Source: Rhizocola hellebori
GTDB taxonomy: Bacteria > Actinomycetota > Actinomycetes > Mycobacteriales > Micromonosporaceae
Length of the DNA stretch: 45,624 nt
Assembly (NCBI RefSeq): GCF_016862955.1
Contig: NZ_BONY01000075.1
Coordinates: 1-45,624, forward strand
Direction of reading: 5' to 3'
Part shown: positions 24,507 through 33,404 of the stretch, one piece after another
How the letters are laid out: every line of letters starts with the position of its first letter
Position numbering within the stretch: position 1 is the first letter of the stretch
Notes under the pieces: model-generated
Databases searched by the model: none
Told to the model about the DNA's origin: nothing
Seen by the model: the letters and a program-made list of their open reading frames with translations, nothing else
Translations under genes and position numbers: made by a program

Positions 24507-24953
24507 ATGGGTCTTACACTGCGGGCTGCCCGGCCGGGCGAAGCCGCTGAGCTAACCGAGCTGGTCATGCGGTCCAAGGCCCACTGGGGTTACGACGAGG
24601 AGTTCCTTGACCGAGTCCGTCCCGCGCTCACCGTTGGCGACCACCAATTGCCGACAACGGTCGTCGCCGAATACGACGGCCGGGAGGCCGGCGTAGCGAC
24701 GCTCATCGGCGAGCCGCCCGAGGGCGAGCTCGACCTTCTCTTTGTGGATCCGTGGGCGATCGGCCTGGGCATCGGCAAAGCCCTATTTCTCGACTCGCTC
24801 GACCGCGCCCGGCTGCGAGGCTTCACTCGCCTGCTCATCGAGTCCGATCCCTACGCCGAGGAGTTCTACCTCCATATGGGAGCTGTGCGGATCGGCGAAA
24901 CCGTCTCGTCGGCGACCGGCCGTTCGCTGCCCCTTCTCGCCTACGAGGTCTAG
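24507..24953 (+). CDS. GNAT-family N-acetyltransferase
   Basis: The 148-residue product starts at ATG 24507, which lies 7 nt after TATTGT (24494-24499), suggesting a leaderless transcript. The acetyl-CoA binding motif is LDLLFVDPWAIGLGIGKALF (about 76-95), containing the GxGIG loop. The C-terminal part RLLIESDPYAEEFYLHMGAV (about 110-130) is the family's 'A-x-FY...G' motif B region. The substrate is not identifiable. The gene is divergent from the MerR regulator, with about 110 bp between starts, so the regulator may control it too. Confidence 0.85.
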   Translation: MGLTLRAARPGEAAELTELVMRSKAHWGYDEEFLDRVRPALTVGDHQLPTTVVAEYDGREAGVATLIGEPPEGELDLLFVDPWAIGLGIGKALFLDSLDRARLRGFTRLLIESDPYAEEFYLHMGAVRIGETVSSATGRSLPLLAYEV

Positions 24954-25128
24954 CGCTACCCTCTTGATCAAGGGCCGCTCAGAGCTGGTGGATCATCACA
25001 CGGACAGGCTTCAGGTTCCAATCCACCGGAAGTCGTGGCATTTCGGGCGGATGGTGCTCGCGCGCAGGGTGTCGGATGTGGAAGGCTGCGCCCCGGAGAT
25101 CCGGCTTTAGACGGGGAGGTTAGGGACA

Positions 25129-26856
25129 GTGGCATGGTTGGTGGGACAGTCGCTTGTCGTAATCGTGGCCGCCTTCTTGCTGGGCGTTCTCGTCGGTTAC
25201 CTGATCTGGGGCGTGCGCCGTCCCAGCGCCACCGCGCCAGCTGTCGATGAGGCCGACTCCGTCTCCGCCCCGGCACCGGCCGTCACCTCCCGCGTAGCGG
25301 TTCTGGACGCGCCCACCGAAACCCACCGAACGGTGAACCCCTTCGCCGACGCGGCCCCAGTTGACACGGTGACCCCCGACCCCGACCCCGAGCCGGTCAC
25401 CGAGCCCGACCCCGACTCAGAGCCCGACCCAGACTCCGAGACAGCCCCCGAGCCGGTCGTGGCCGAGTCGCCGGAACCCACCCGCGACCCTGACGCGGAA
25501 GACCCAGGGCTCCTGCCCGAAGAGCTGGACCCCCTCGCCGATCCAGACGCCCCCAGCACCTCGACCCGGGTCCTTCCGGTCGGCACCAGGATCGAGATCG
25601 TGCCGACCAAGCGGCGTGATCGGAAGCCGGCGTCAAAGCCAAAGGATCCCGCCAAGGCAAAGGAAAAGAAGCCGGCGGCCAAGCCCAAATCCGCGTCCAT
25701 GCGCGACATCCTCGCCGAGGCGGCCGCGCTAACCGCCAACGACGCCGACCCAGAAGCAGCAGCCCAAGCGACCGAAGACCCAGCCGCCCAAGCGCCTTCC
25801 CCCCAAGACACCGCTCCAGCCAACCCCGACCCGACACCAGAAAACGAGCCAATAGCCAAAGAACCAGCAGCCAACACCGCCCCCGCCCCCGAGCCCCAGC
25901 CAGTGGCCACCCAGGCCGCACCCGAGCCCGAGCCAGTGGCCACGCAGGCCGCGCCCGAGCCTGAGCCCAAGCCCGAGCCAGTGGCCACGCAGGCCGAGCC
26001 CGAGCCACAGCGCGAGCCCGAGTCCCAGCCGGTCGCCGAGCCCGCGCCCGCGCCCGCGCCTCAGCCGGTGGCCGCGCAGGCCGAGCCCGAGACTCAGCCC
26101 GAGCCTCAGCCAGTGGCCGCGCCCGAGCCAGTGGCCGCGCAGGCCGAGCCCGAGCCTAAGGCCGCGCTCGAGACGGCACCTGCGGAGCCGGAATTTGAGG
26201 CGCCGGCCGAGGCAGCTGCAGCCGATGACGCGGAGATCGTTGAGCCGAAAGGCCAGGCACCATCCGAGACGGCCGCATCGGAGACGACCGAGTCGGACGT
26301 CGCGGCGACCCCTGAGAAAGAGCCGCCAGCCGAGGAGGTAGCGGTCGCCGGGCCGGGGGTTGAGGCGACGCCTGAGGGTGAGCCGGTGGCCGAGGTGGCT
26401 GCGCTGGAAGTGGCTGCCGCCGGGTCGAACGCTGATGTGGCATCTGAGGGTGAGCCGGTGGTTGAGGCGGCTGTGTTGGAGGGCGACGCTGCTGGGCCTG
26501 GGGTTGAGGCGGCGGCCGACGGTGAGCCGGTGGTTGAGGTGGCTGTGCGGGAGGGCGAGGCTGCCGGGCCTGGGGTTGAGGCGGCGGCCGACCGTGAGCT
26601 GGTGGCTGAGGTGGTTGATCCGGAGGAGGAGGTTTCTGGATCGGGTGTTGAGGCTGCGCCGGAGAGCGAGGCCATGGCCGAGCGGGCTGTGGCTGAGGGT
26701 GGGGCAGTTGCGCAGGAGCCGGCGGCTGATGGCGAGGTCCAGCCGGTGGCCACTAAGAAGGCTGCGGCTAGGAAGAGGCCGGGGCGGGCGTCGGCGGCCA
26801 AGCGTGCGGAGAGCGCGGAGAGCACGGAGAACGTGGAGAACGCGAACGAGGGGTAG
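25129..26856 (+). CDS. Membrane-anchored, highly repetitive Pro/Glu/Ala protein
   Basis: GTG 25129 follows GGGGAGG. The 575-residue product has one N-terminal helix (MAWLVGQSLVVIVAAFLLGV, continuing LVGYLIWG). The rest is predicted largely disordered. Residues about 85-130 are acidic PDPDPEP repeats. About 165-190 is a Lys-rich stretch (KPKDPAKAKEKKPAAKPK). About 245-350 are PEPEPVATQA repeats. About 405-540 is a 24-residue repeat (AAGPGVEAAADGEPVVEVAV plus REGE). The end is Lys/Arg-rich (ATKKAAARKRPGRASAAKR). Similar N-termini occur in actinobacterial proteins carrying a small 'sunset' or helix-hairpin-helix domain, which is not seen here. Function is unknown; an acidic spacer between the membrane and a nucleic acid or other anionic partner is possible. 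Confidence 0.65.
   Translation: MAWLVGQSLVVIVAAFLLGVLVGYLIWGVRRPSATAPAVDEADSVSAPAPAVTSRVAVLDAPTETHRTVNPFADAAPVDTVTPDPDPEPVTEPDPDSEPDPDSETAPEPVVAESPEPTRDPDAEDPGLLPEELDPLADPDAPSTSTRVLPVGTRIEIVPTKRRDRKPASKPKDPAKAKEKKPAAKPKSASMRDILAEAAALTANDADPEAAAQATEDPAAQAPSPQDTAPANPDPTPENEPIAKEPAANTAPAPEPQPVATQAAPEPEPVATQAAPEPEPKPEPVATQAEPEPQREPESQPVAEPAPAPAPQPVAAQAEPETQPEPQPVAAPEPVAAQAEPEPKAALETAPAEPEFEAPAEAAAADDAEIVEPKGQAPSETAASETTESDVAATPEKEPPAEEVAVAGPGVEATPEGEPVAEVAALEVAAAGSNADVASEGEPVVEAAVLEGDAAGPGVEAAADGEPVVEVAVREGEAAGPGVEAAADRELVAEVVDPEEEVSGSGVEAAPESEAMAERAVAEGGAVAQEPAADGEVQPVATKKAAARKRPGRASAAKRAESAESTENVENANEG
26400..26740 (+). repeat. 72-bp (24-residue) tandem repeat within a coding region
   Basis: The string GGGCCTGGGGTTGAGGCGGC starts at 26494 and again at 26566, an exact 72-bp period. 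More diverged copies extend on both sides. Codons here end mostly in T or G (GTT, GAG, GTG). The Pro/Glu repeats upstream (25380-26150) favour C-ending Pro and Asp codons. The two blocks therefore arose by separate expansions. Confidence 0.8.
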
Positions 26857-26988
26857 GCCTCGAGAGCGCTGGTCGTCGCAATTGCCTGGACACAAAGTGC
26901 TGGTCGAAACCCAAAGCGGTGGGACGGTTGGCCCGGAAGCGGCAAAATCGATACCGATAGAATCATCGGCCTCGGGAAGGGACACGGA

Positions 26989-27255
26989 ATGAGCCACGAT
27001 GAGCTTTCGGAGCTGCGGGCGCGGGCCGCTGAGGGTGATCAGGACGCTGTTGGCCAGCTTGTCGAACTGGCGGGTGAGCGTGGTGACCTGGAGGAGTTGC
27101 GCCGTCTAGCTGACGCGGGCAGCAGGGATGCTGTTGACCAGCTTGTGGAGCTGGCGCAGGAGACGGGCAACGTTGGCGAGTTGCAGCGCCTGGCCGAAGC
27201 CGGCAACCGGGATGCGGCCGACATCTTGAGCGAGCTCGCCGAGGAAGCCGAATGA
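26989..27255 (+). CDS. Small helical-repeat protein, 88 residues
   Basis: ATG 26989 follows GGGAAGGGACACGGA. The product is three tandem 28-residue units: LRARAAEGDQDAVGQLVELA..., LRRLADAGSRDAVDQLVELA... and LQRLAEAGNRDAADILSELA. Each predicts two short amphipathic helices joined at an A-x-G-x-x-D-A turn, as in TPR/Sel1-like solenoids. It has no signal peptide or membrane segment, and is acidic. It lies 132 bp downstream of the repetitive membrane protein, and that gap holds a TAGAAT -10-like box (26958-26963) inside the small dyad CCGAT-AGAATC-ATCGG. It may be a protein-binding adaptor; no function is known. Confidence 0.7.
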   Translation: MSHDELSELRARAAEGDQDAVGQLVELAGERGDLEELRRLADAGSRDAVDQLVELAQETGNVGELQRLAEAGNRDAADILSELAEEAE

Positions 27256-27433
27256 CAGCGTCGTTGTAGGACAGGAGCGATCCGGTGATCGTGGACAGGT
27301 CTTGCGAGGAGCCGATAGGGTCGTAAGCGGAGTGCCGGGAAGTCTGGTCGGCGAGCACGTGTTGGTGCCGCGCCAGGTCTGTGAGGTGTTCCGATATGCG
27401 CGTAGCTCCCCACCGCATCCCGGGCGGCGACCC
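27256..27433 (+). other. Possible structured 5' leader of the permease gene
   Basis: The 178-nt gap holds two identical GGACAGG boxes (27269-27275 and 27293-27299) and four short potential hairpins. These are GCGATC/GATCGT (27277-27292), CTTGCGA/TCGTAAG (27301-27327, one wobble), GCCG/CGGC (27334-27352) and GCAC/GTGC (27355-27368). I could not match it to a riboswitch class. The permease frame is also open through most of it, so a longer N-terminus is the alternative reading. Confidence 0.4.
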
Positions 27434-28729
27434 ATGAGCGCGCTGGCGTGGGCCACGGTCGCGGTCTTCACCGTCACCTATCTTCTGATCGCCACCGAGA
27501 AGGTGCACCGGGTGGCTGCCGCGCTCGGCGGCGCCGTGCTGATGTTGCTCATCGGCGCCACCGATGCGCAGCACGCTTTCTTCGACGAGCATACCGGGAT
27601 CGACTGGAACGTTCTGTTCCTCCTGTTAGGAATGATGCTGATCGTCGCCGTGCTCAAACGCACCGGCGGTTTCGAGTATGTGGCGATCTGGGCGGCGAAG
27701 AAGGCCCGAGGCAAACCCTTTAGAATCATGACTATTCTGGTACTGGTCACCGCCACCGCGTCGGCGGGTTTGGACAACGTGACCACGGTCCTGCTGATAG
27801 CTCCGGTGACGTTCCTGGTGTGCGACCGGCTCGGGGCGCCGGTGGCGCCGTTCCTGATCGCCGAGGCGATGGCCTCCAACATCGGCGGCACAGCGACCCT
27901 GGTCGGAGACCCGCCCAACCTCATCATCGGGTCGCGGGGTGGGTTGTCCTACAACGACTTTCTCGTTCACCTGACACCGATCATCGTGGTGCTCATGGTG
28001 GTGTTCGTGGTGCTGTGCCGGATCCTTTTCCGCAAGGCGTTCTCGTACCAGCCGGAGAAGGCCGCGAAGGTGATGGCGCTGAACGAGCGCGACGCGATCA
28101 AGGACCCCCGGCTGCTCATCATCTCCAGTGTGATCCTGGCGCTGGTCACGGTGGCGTTCATGCTGCATACCGTGCTGCGGCTGGATCCTGCGGTGGTGGC
28201 GATGGTGGGCGGGCTGCTGCTGCTAGCGTTGTCCAAATTGGACGCCGAGACCGTCGCCAAGGAGGTGGAGTGGCCGACGCTGGTGTTCTTCACCGGCCTG
28301 TTCATCATGGTCGGCGCGCTGGTCAACACGGGCGTCATCGGCCAGATCTCCCAGGCGGCCACGAATGCCGTCGGCGGCAAGCTGTGGCCGGCAACGATGG
28401 TGCTGTTGTGGGGGTCGGCGTTGCTGTCCGCGATCGTGGACAACATCCCTTATGTGGCAACAATGTCGCCGATCGTCGCCGATCTGGTCAACGGCTTCCC
28501 GAAGGGCGAGGGCAACGTGCTGTGGTGGGCCCTGGCCCTGGGGGCGGACCTCGGCGGCAACGCCACCGCGATCGGCGCGTCGGCGAATGTGGTGGTCATC
28601 GGGATGGCCGAACGCGCGGGTAAACGGATCTCGTTCTGGGAGTTCACCAAGTACGGGCTGATCATCATGGTGGTCACCATCGCGGTATGTGTGCCGTATC
28701 TGTGGTTGCGATACTTCGCCTTCGACTGA
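27434..28729 (+). CDS. ArsB/NhaD (SLC13-like) ion permease
   Basis: From ATG 27434 the product has 431 residues and about eleven membrane helices. Markers of the ArsB/NhaD superfamily are GMMLIVAVLKRTGGFEYVAI, SAGLDNVTTVLLIAPVT, ASNIGGTATLVGDPPNLIIG (the two-residue hairpin region) and, in the second half, SAIVDNIPYVATMSPIV and GADLGGNATAIGASANVVVI. The inverted internal repeat with 'DN' and 'GG-AT-G-PPN' or 'ASAN' motifs is diagnostic. Members move arsenite, Na+/H+ or organic anions; the substrate here is unknown, and no ars genes are adjacent. A rare TTA codon occurs at 27626-27628, which could make expression depend on the TTA-reading leucine tRNA. A possible structured leader precedes it. 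Confidence 0.88.
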   Translation: MSALAWATVAVFTVTYLLIATEKVHRVAAALGGAVLMLLIGATDAQHAFFDEHTGIDWNVLFLLLGMMLIVAVLKRTGGFEYVAIWAAKKARGKPFRIMTILVLVTATASAGLDNVTTVLLIAPVTFLVCDRLGAPVAPFLIAEAMASNIGGTATLVGDPPNLIIGSRGGLSYNDFLVHLTPIIVVLMVVFVVLCRILFRKAFSYQPEKAAKVMALNERDAIKDPRLLIISSVILALVTVAFMLHTVLRLDPAVVAMVGGLLLLALSKLDAETVAKEVEWPTLVFFTGLFIMVGALVNTGVIGQISQAATNAVGGKLWPATMVLLWGSALLSAIVDNIPYVATMSPIVADLVNGFPKGEGNVLWWALALGADLGGNATAIGASANVVVIGMAERAGKRISFWEFTKYGLIIMVVTIAVCVPYLWLRYFAFD

Positions 28730-28780
28730 CAGTCCGAAATACCGGTTGACGGCGGGTGGCCGGGGGACGAGTGTCGGGCC

Positions 28781-31396
28781 GTGGAGCGATGGCCGTTGAT
28801 AGCTCGAGAGGCCGAGCGCACCTTGATCGGCGATGCGCTGGCAGATCGGGCGGACGGCTCTGGGGTGCTGGTGGTCGGCGCGTCCGGGGTGGGCAAGACG
28901 CGGCTGGTTCACGAGGCGGTGTCGCGGCTGGATCGCCGGACAGTGGTGCGCCTGGCCGGCACGGCCGCCGCGCAAGGCATTCCGCTCGCTCCCGTGCTGG
29001 CGGTGTTTCCGGACATCACCGCCGCGCCGGAGCAGGGAATCCCCCAGGCGCGGGCCCGTTTGGCGGGGCGGCGGACACGCCCGGTGCTGATGGTCGACGA
29101 CGCGCACTGGCTCGATAGCGCCACGCAGACCCTGTTGCATCTGCTGGTCAGCACGCGTCAGGTGCGCGCTGTGGTGATCGCGGCGGGTGATTTCCCCATC
29201 CCGCCAACGGTTTCCGATCTATGGAAGAACGGCCATCTGGAGCGGATCGATCTGCAGCCACTGGCCCCGATCGAGTCGGCGAGGCTGGTCGAGGCCCTGG
29301 TCGGTGCCCCGGTGGTGGCGGCGGTGACGGCCGAGCTGCACGTGCGGTCCAACGGGCTGCCGCTGGCGCTGCGCGAGCTGGTGACCGAGGCCATGGCCAG
29401 CAAGGCGCTGATCGTCGAGGGCGGGCTGGGCCGTGCCGTCGCGCCGCTGCCGGCGTCGCGGCGGCTGGGCGAGGTGGTCGCCGCGAACCTGGCGGCTACC
29501 GTCCATAGTGGACGAGAGGCGCTGGACGTTGTCGTGCTCGCCGAACCCATCTCGCTGCAGATGCTGTTGCGCGTGGTGGATCAGGCTCAGGTGAGCGACG
29601 CGGAGCGAAGCGGTCTGATCCGGGTGTCCAGCTCGCGGCTGGGCCGGCTCGACCGTCACGTGGTGACCGCCGGTCATCGCCTTTACGCGCAGACCGCGCA
29701 GGCCGAGCTGGGCCCGTTGCGGCGCCGCCAGATCCTGGAACGGCTGGCGGATGTGGCGTGCGAGCAGGCTGACGGCAGCGAGGCGCTGGCGTTGCAGGCC
29801 GCCGCCTGGTGCCTGGAGATCGGCCGTCCGGTGACGGTCGACAGCCTGTTGCGGGCCACCCGGCTGACCCATCGCTCGCTCGACCCGGCACAGGCCACCC
29901 AGTTCGCCGGCCAGCTGTGGCGGCAGCGCCCCGACTTCGAGACCGGGCTGCTTTATGCGACGACGCTGGCCAGGCAGCAGCGGTACGAGTCGTCGTTGGA
30001 GGTGCTGCGCCAGCTGCTCGCCCACGCGCACTCCGACGAGGAGCGGATGACCAGAGCGTCGATGACCAACGAGATCCTGGCCCGGCTCGGCAGGCACGAT
30101 GAGGCGATGGCCGAGCTGCGGCAGGCGGAGCGGACGGTGCGAAGCAGGCGGGCGCAGGCGCATCTGGTCGCGCGCCGGGCGTTCACCGCGAACCTCGCCG
30201 GGCGTACCCGGGAAGGCCTGATTCTGATCGATCCGTTGCTGCGCAGCGATGATCAGGAGGAGCGGCACGAGGCGCAGACCTTCGCGGTGGTCATGCTGGC
30301 CCTGGACGGCCGCGCCGAGGAAGCGCTGGCGCTTGCCCACGAGCTGGAGCTGCTCAGTGAAGTCGGGCCCGATGACTCCGACCGCCTCGCGCCGCACCGG
30401 CAGATGGCGGCCGTCCAGCGTGGCTACGCGCTGATGTATTCAGGCCGGCTGATCGAGGCACAGCAGTGGGCGGCGCAGGGCCTGCGCATGGCCGAGGAGC
30501 ACGGCTCGGAGTTCCTGCTGGCCGCGTGGCTCAACCTGGGGGCGCGCGTCGAGCTGGAGCGCGGCGACCCGGGCCGGGCGATCCTTCCGCTCGGGCGGCT
30601 GATCGCGGAGGTGCCCGAGGTGAGCGGCGGCGCGCAGCGGGCGCTGGCCCACAGCGCGCTGGTGGAGGCGCACGCCATGCTCGGTCAGGTGAGCCCGGCG
30701 CGGGAGGCGCTGGCCGCGCTCGCCGAGAACCCGGGCAATGTGGCATGGCACCCGGCTGGTTCGGCGCAGATCGCCGCGGCCCTGCTGGCCTTCGCCGAAG
30801 GCGATCCGGCCGGGGCGATGGCCCTGTTCGAGGACGGCTATCACCGGGCCGCCCCGGCGAACGGCTCGATCGCGCTGAGCGCGGCGCACATGGTGAGCCG
30901 CTACGGCCTGCGCCGGGCCGGGCTTGACATGGCCCGCGAACTGCCTGCGGTACAAGGAAAACTGCCTGAATTGAGGTTGGCGCATCTGGAAGCGCTTGTA
31001 GCGGGCGATGTCGAGCGATTGCTCGCCGTCGCCGAGGGGTTTGCCGAGTTGGGCGCCGATCTGCTGGCCGCCGAGGCGTTTGCGGTGGCAGCGGCTCAGG
31101 CCACGGCCCGTGGCGACACCCGCAGGGCGGCCAATGCGACCATGGCCGGAAAGCAAATCGCGACCCGACTGGGCAACGTGCGGACACCGGACCTGCTCGC
31201 GCTCACCTCGCCGGCCTCGATCGGCCTGACCAAGCGGGAACGCGAGGTGGCCAGGCTGGCCGCGAACGGCATGACCAGCCAGGCGATCGCCGGCTCGCTG
31301 GTGGTTTCGGTGCGGACGGTGGAAAACCATCTGCAGAACGTCTTCCGCAAGGTCGGCGTGCGCAACCGGCAGGAGCTGCGCGACGCCCTCGGCTGA
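28781..31396 (+). CDS. LAL-type LuxR-family transcriptional regulator
   Basis: The product has 871 residues from GTG 28781, 51 nt after the permease stop. An AAA-type NTPase lies at the N-terminus, with P-loop VVGASGVGKTRLV (about 31-43) and Walker B RPVLMVDDAHWLD (about 102-114). A long helical, TPR-like middle follows. The C-terminal LuxR helix-turn-helix is LTKREREVARLAANGMTSQA, then VRTVENHLQNVFRKVG (about 810-865). Proteins of this class often activate secondary-metabolite clusters. The NRPS operon begins only 2 kb away, but the secreted protease lies between and no binding site is visible. A link is possible, not shown. A TTGACG at 28746-28751 may be its -35 box. Confidence 0.9.
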   Translation: MERWPLIAREAERTLIGDALADRADGSGVLVVGASGVGKTRLVHEAVSRLDRRTVVRLAGTAAAQGIPLAPVLAVFPDITAAPEQGIPQARARLAGRRTRPVLMVDDAHWLDSATQTLLHLLVSTRQVRAVVIAAGDFPIPPTVSDLWKNGHLERIDLQPLAPIESARLVEALVGAPVVAAVTAELHVRSNGLPLALRELVTEAMASKALIVEGGLGRAVAPLPASRRLGEVVAANLAATVHSGREALDVVVLAEPISLQMLLRVVDQAQVSDAERSGLIRVSSSRLGRLDRHVVTAGHRLYAQTAQAELGPLRRRQILERLADVACEQADGSEALALQAAAWCLEIGRPVTVDSLLRATRLTHRSLDPAQATQFAGQLWRQRPDFETGLLYATTLARQQRYESSLEVLRQLLAHAHSDEERMTRASMTNEILARLGRHDEAMAELRQAERTVRSRRAQAHLVARRAFTANLAGRTREGLILIDPLLRSDDQEERHEAQTFAVVMLALDGRAEEALALAHELELLSEVGPDDSDRLAPHRQMAAVQRGYALMYSGRLIEAQQWAAQGLRMAEEHGSEFLLAAWLNLGARVELERGDPGRAILPLGRLIAEVPEVSGGAQRALAHSALVEAHAMLGQVSPAREALAALAENPGNVAWHPAGSAQIAAALLAFAEGDPAGAMALFEDGYHRAAPANGSIALSAAHMVSRYGLRRAGLDMARELPAVQGKLPELRLAHLEALVAGDVERLLAVAEGFAELGADLLAAEAFAVAAAQATARGDTRRAANATMAGKQIATRLGNVRTPDLLALTSPASIGLTKREREVARLAANGMTSQAIAGSLVVSVRTVENHLQNVFRKVGVRNRQELRDALG

Positions 31397-31404
31397 CGGC
31401 GGAA

Positions 31405-31429
31405 GCCGGGAACCACAAGGGTTCCCGGC
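31405..31429. terminator. Bidirectional hairpin terminator
   Basis: GCCGGGAACC (31405-31414) pairs perfectly with GGTTCCCGGC (31420-31429) across a 5-nt loop, between the convergent LAL regulator and protease genes. Confidence 0.8.
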
Positions 31430-31459
31430 CTCCGGTTCGCCAGGGTCAGCGGCAGGCGG

Positions 31460-33283
31460 TCAGCGGCAGGTGGTCACCGCTCCGTACACCAGCTGGGAGC
31501 TCGCCATGGAGAATGACTTCACCCGCATCGTCCAGCGCCCGCCCATGGTCGAGTCGACCCGGGCCAGCTCGAACACGCTCGGGCCGCTGATGCTGCTCGC
31601 GGCCAATTGCTGCACCGGGTTGCGCACTTCCAGATCGACGTCGTTGTCCGCGTTGGTCGGTCCGCTGGCCTGCGCCGGCCACCACAGCGACGCGCTGAGA
31701 CGGCAGGAGGAGGCGGCAAGGTCGATCGGCACGTCCACGAACCCGCCCGGGTTGACCGTGACCGCGAAGGTGAAGGTCTGACCGGTGTGCAGTTTGAGCT
31801 TGCCCGCGCCGTCGACACCGTCGAACGGTTGAGGGCGTGAGCCACCGGCGATCAGGGTGGCGTAAACCCTGCCCGGATCGACGGTGCTGTTGCCGCCCTT
31901 GAGGTAGGCGCGCAGCGCCGCCGCCGTTCCGCCGGCCGCCGCGGTGGCGCCGCTGGTGCCGGTGAAGACCCCGGTCGCGGTGGTCGACGTGCCCCGGCCC
32001 GCCTCGTAGTTGGTCGGCACCACCAGGTCGGGCTTGTAGCGCCCGTCCTCGGTCGGCCCTTTACCCTGCGGGAACGGTGCGACGAATGTCTTGACGTCGA
32101 CCGAACCTATCCCCAGCACGTTGCGGGCGTTGGCCGGCGCCCGGACGCTGTTGACGCCGCCGCCGAAATTGCCGGCCGCCGCGACGACTACCGCACCGGA
32201 CCGGAACGCGCTGTCCGCGGCCTGATCCAGAGGGCTGTCCGGCGTTTCGAGCATCTGCATTTCCGCCACGATCATCTTCATGCCGTCCTGCACCGCCCGG
32301 CCGAACGACGCCACAGCCGCGGGCAGATCCGTTCCGCAACCCGTTGTGCCGTCGGCGAGTGGGCCGAACACGCCGGTGTGGTAGACGCGCACCCTCATGT
32401 CGGTGATGCCGCGCAGCCCATCGCCGAGCGCGTTGCTGCCCGCCATCGCCGTAACCGAGCGGGTGCCGTGGTCGCAGATGTCCGCGGTGATCTTCGGGTT
32501 GCGGTTCACCATGTCCACCACGACCACGCCGGTGCTGGGCAGCAGGACGTGGGAGTTGACCCCGCTGTCGATGAGAGCGATCGTGTCGTTGCTCGAACCG
32601 AAGGAGCGGAACACGTCGGTGCCCATGAGCGATCGGGCGACCGACAGATCGTTGCCGGGATCACTGTCCACCGGGAACGGCACGACGGTGTCCGCGGAGG
32701 TGACGCTGCGCACGCCGGGTTCGGCGGCGAGCGCTTCCACGGCCGCCACTGGAACCTCGGCGACGAAGCCCTGCACCAGCCAGAATTCCTCGATGATCCG
32801 GCCGCCGGCGCGGGCAACCCTGGTGCGCCATTGGTTGTTCGCCGGTTCCCGCTGCGCCCGGATCCGGTCGACCAGGATCTGCGCCTGGTCCTGCCGGGCT
32901 GTCGCCATGGCCGCTGATTCGCCGTCAGCCTTTGCCGGGAATTCCGGGATGGTCACGGTGTCTGCGACGCCGACCACAATTTTCACGGTACCGATTGCGC
33001 CCTTGCTCTGCACGAGGGTGCGCAGCTGGGGCGAGACGATCGGGCCGCGTTGCTTGTTCTCTGGCCCGCCATCGGATTTCGAAGCGAGGCCGGCAGGCAC
33101 GGTGCCGCTCGTGACACGCACCTCCTGCCTGGTCCGGCCGGTGCCGGAGCCGGGCGCTCCGATCTGGTCGATCACCACGACCTGATCGGTTCCGCCCTGG
33201 CCGGAGGCCGGCGCCGGCAGCCACGCCGCAGTCGCCGCCATGAGCGCCACGACGCCGGAATGGAACCACTTGATTTGAGACAC
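31460..33283 (-). CDS. Secreted S8 (subtilisin-family) serine protease
   Basis: I choose GTG 33283 because GGAAGG lies six bases upstream; the frame stays open to 33346. The 607-residue product has a signal peptide (VSQIKWFHSGVVALMAATAA, cleavage near ASG). A prodomain follows, including GGRIIEEFWLVQGFVAEVP (about 150). The catalytic triad is Asp in ALIDSGVN (about 238), His in CDHGTRSVTAMAGS (about 271) and Ser in TGTSGATAAAGG (about 443), with the oxyanion Asn in VVVAAAGNFGGG. The last 130 residues form a beta-rich P-domain-like tail with LEVRNP and a final pair of cysteines. It should be an extracellular protease activated by removal of the prodomain. It lies at the edge of the NRPS operon but is probably independent. 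Confidence 0.85.
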   Translation of the reverse strand: MSQIKWFHSGVVALMAATAAWLPAPASGQGGTDQVVVIDQIGAPGSGTGRTRQEVRVTSGTVPAGLASKSDGGPENKQRGPIVSPQLRTLVQSKGAIGTVKIVVGVADTVTIPEFPAKADGESAAMATARQDQAQILVDRIRAQREPANNQWRTRVARAGGRIIEEFWLVQGFVAEVPVAAVEALAAEPGVRSVTSADTVVPFPVDSDPGNDLSVARSLMGTDVFRSFGSSNDTIALIDSGVNSHVLLPSTGVVVVDMVNRNPKITADICDHGTRSVTAMAGSNALGDGLRGITDMRVRVYHTGVFGPLADGTTGCGTDLPAAVASFGRAVQDGMKMIVAEMQMLETPDSPLDQAADSAFRSGAVVVAAAGNFGGGVNSVRAPANARNVLGIGSVDVKTFVAPFPQGKGPTEDGRYKPDLVVPTNYEAGRGTSTTATGVFTGTSGATAAAGGTAAALRAYLKGGNSTVDPGRVYATLIAGGSRPQPFDGVDGAGKLKLHTGQTFTFAVTVNPGGFVDVPIDLAASSCRLSASLWWPAQASGPTNADNDVDLEVRNPVQQLAASSISGPSVFELARVDSTMGGRWTMRVKSFSMASSQLVYGAVTTCR

Positions 33284-33347
33284 AGCTTGCCTTCCTTGAG
33301 GGGTTTCGCTAACCCGCCAAGCAAACTGCGCGGCGACGGCGGCCACC

Positions 33348-33364
33348 TGAGTAACCGGTACTCA
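33348..33364. other. Dyad between the MFS exporter and protease genes
   Basis: TGAGTA (33348-33353) and TACTCA (33359-33364) form perfect 6-bp arms around ACCGG, 65 bp upstream of the protease start and 40 bp beyond the exporter stop. It could be a protease operator. The small hairpin GGGTT-TCGCT-AACCC (33301-33315) lies between it and the protease start. Confidence 0.4.
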
Positions 33365-33404
33365 AAGTTTGACGCCGATCGATGTGATGCGCGGCACCCA
33401 AAAC

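Noticed and set aside
25010-25045. tRNA 3' half (GGTTCCAATCC resembles a T loop)
   Set aside because: The flanking bases do not pair as a T stem and no anticodon arm or acceptor stem is present.
25729-26997. 422-codon minus-strand frame rich in Leu, Arg and Gly
   Set aside because: It is the complement of the Pro/Glu repeat region; the GLGLGL pattern follows from the repeats and no start signal is seen.
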